The notes under the pieces are model-generated. The model had not been told where the DNA came from and did no database searches. It worked only from the letters and a program-made list of their open reading frames with translations. DNA of 64,000 bases from Vicinamibacterales bacterium (lineage in GTDB: Bacteria > Acidobacteriota > Vicinamibacteria > Vicinamibacterales > JAKQTR01), in contig JALOKU010000007.1 in the NCBI GenBank assembly GCA_025456345.1, positions 1 through 64,000 of the forward strand. Direction: 5' to 3'. The translations under genes and the position numbers were made by a program. Below are positions 63,285-64,000 of the stretch, piece by piece. Within the stretch, counting starts at the first letter, position 1, and each line of letters starts with the position of its first letter.

Positions 63285-64000
63285 ATGTTTCGACAATCGA
63301 TTGGCTTCGCGTGCGCGCTGCTGGCCGCCGCGGTCTTTGCGGGTTGCGGCGGTGCGGGATCGACGTCCGGATCGGGGTCGCGCCACGAAGACCTCGTGGC
63401 CCTGTTCGGGGAGTGGCGCGCCTTCCAGCGGCCCGCGCTCGTGGCGGGCGTTCCCGATTACACCGCCACGGCGATGTCGGCGCAGTACCGGGATCTCGCG
63501 CGGTTCCGCCAGCGCCTCGACGCCATCGACACGCGCGGGTGGCCCGTCGCCCAGCAGGTGGACTGGCACCTCGTGCGGGCGGAAATGAACGGGCTCGATT
63601 TCGATCACCGGGTGCTCAAGCCGTGGGCCAGCAACCCGGCCTTCTACGTGACGTTCTTTCCCTCGCAGAGCGACCAGCCGGCGCGCGAGGGCCCGCTGGC
63701 GTACGGCGCGGTCGAACTCTGGAGCTACCCTGTCCCGCTCCGTGGCGAGCACGCGGCGAGGATCGATGCAGGCGTTCGCGCCATCCCCGCTCTGCTGAAG
63801 CAGGCGCGGGGCAACCTCGTGGGCAACGGAGGCGACCTCTGGACGTTCGGCGTCACGAGCGTCCGCGAGCAGAGCGCGGATCTCGAGCAGTTCGCCGCGC
63901 GGCTGGGCGACGAGCACAGCAGCCTGAAGGCGCACGTGCTGGAGGCGAAGCGCGCCACCGACGAGTTCGCCGCATGGCTCGATGCCGAGGCGCCGAGGAA
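63285..64000 (+). CDS. DUF885-family lipoprotein, partial
   Basis: The first 238 residues of an exported protein lie in the window. The signal ends in AAVFAGCGG, a lipoprotein site at Cys 21. The mature part contains the conserved DUF885 N-terminal features VPDYTATAMSAQYRDLARFR, HLVRAEMNGLDFDHRVLKPW and FYVTFFPSQSDQPAREGP. DUF885 proteins resemble metallo-carboxypeptidases, with the HEXXH-like part further on, outside the window. It follows the symporter gene, so both may serve the same nutrient. Confidence 0.8.
   Translation, partial: MFRQSIGFACALLAAAVFAGCGGAGSTSGSGSRHEDLVALFGEWRAFQRPALVAGVPDYTATAMSAQYRDLARFRQRLDAIDTRGWPVAQQVDWHLVRAEMNGLDFDHRVLKPWASNPAFYVTFFPSQSDQPAREGPLAYGAVELWSYPVPLRGEHAARIDAGVRAIPALLKQARGNLVGNGGDLWTFGVTSVREQSADLEQFAARLGDEHSSLKAHVLEAKRATDEFAAWLDAEAPR

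Overview
This 64 kb window is high-GC bacterial chromosome. Three things point to Acidobacteriota, probably the Vicinamibacteria: very high GC with GTG starts and ATGA/GTGA gene overlaps, a secreted VWA-domain protein of the acidobacterial type, and a TIGR02999-type sigma factor coupled to a soluble Ser/Thr kinase with a TolB-like/TPR tail. This placement is inferred from gene content; there is no rRNA in the window. I saw no tRNA, rRNA, CRISPR array, transposase, integrase or phage gene.

Layout. (1) 1-134: 3' end of a DUF2585 membrane-protein gene, then an antisense TerB-like remnant (205-446). (2) 488-5967, minus: a tightly coupled phosphate-uptake operon encoding a PhoU fusion, PstS, PstC, PstA and two PstB ATPases. 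The two ATPases carry complementary losses of ABC motifs, and the PhoU C-terminus is a phosphatase-like domain without its catalytic Cys and Arg. (3) 6171-12879: truncated AbgT transporter, PEGA and TonB-C proteins, small membrane proteins, a second DUF2585/TerB junction (10096-10721), an RluA-type pseudouridine synthase, and DUF948/YtxH-like envelope proteins. (4) 13059-21799: uvrB, a VWA protein, a DHH phosphoesterase, a patatin-like protein lacking its Ser, greA, an rRNA methyltransferase and rarA. (5) 21796-38680, minus: a long housekeeping series ndk, DUF2905, hisS, aspS, phoH, ybeY, CNNM/CBS, era, recO, glyQ, glyS, ppdK, corA, mutL. The phoH-ybeY-era-recO-glyQS-ppdK order is also found in Firmicutes. 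ppdK has a frameshifting deletion. (6) 38863-46629: small Cys protein, korAB (2-oxoacid:ferredoxin oxidoreductase), a GntR/YtrA regulator with ABC ATPase and permease behind a promoter that contains a palindrome, and an intact AbgT transporter. (7) 47058-51854: ECF sigma plus kinase, a lipoprotein and an inositol-phosphatase-family enzyme. (8) 51989-59911: sucCD, a polytopic GT-C-like membrane protein, and sdhCAB. (9) 60002-64000: an M74 endopeptidase with LysM, an SGLT-type Na+/solute symporter, and the start of a DUF885 lipoprotein.

How the genes fit together. KorAB, SucCD and SdhCAB form a 2-oxoglutarate to fumarate segment of the TCA cycle in which the 2-oxoacid step is ferredoxin-linked. 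PPDK, if functional, links pyruvate and PEP. The Pst operon imports phosphate, with a PhoU fusion as its presumed sensor or regulator.

Most unusual points: the asymmetric PstB pair and PhoU-pseudophosphatase fusion; the split and diverged DUF2585/TerB segments that bracket about 10 kb; a recurring arrangement of stop codon, low-complexity word tract and GGCCGG hairpin behind ppdK, korB and sucD; the broken ppdK; and several enzyme-family members that lack the expected catalytic residue.
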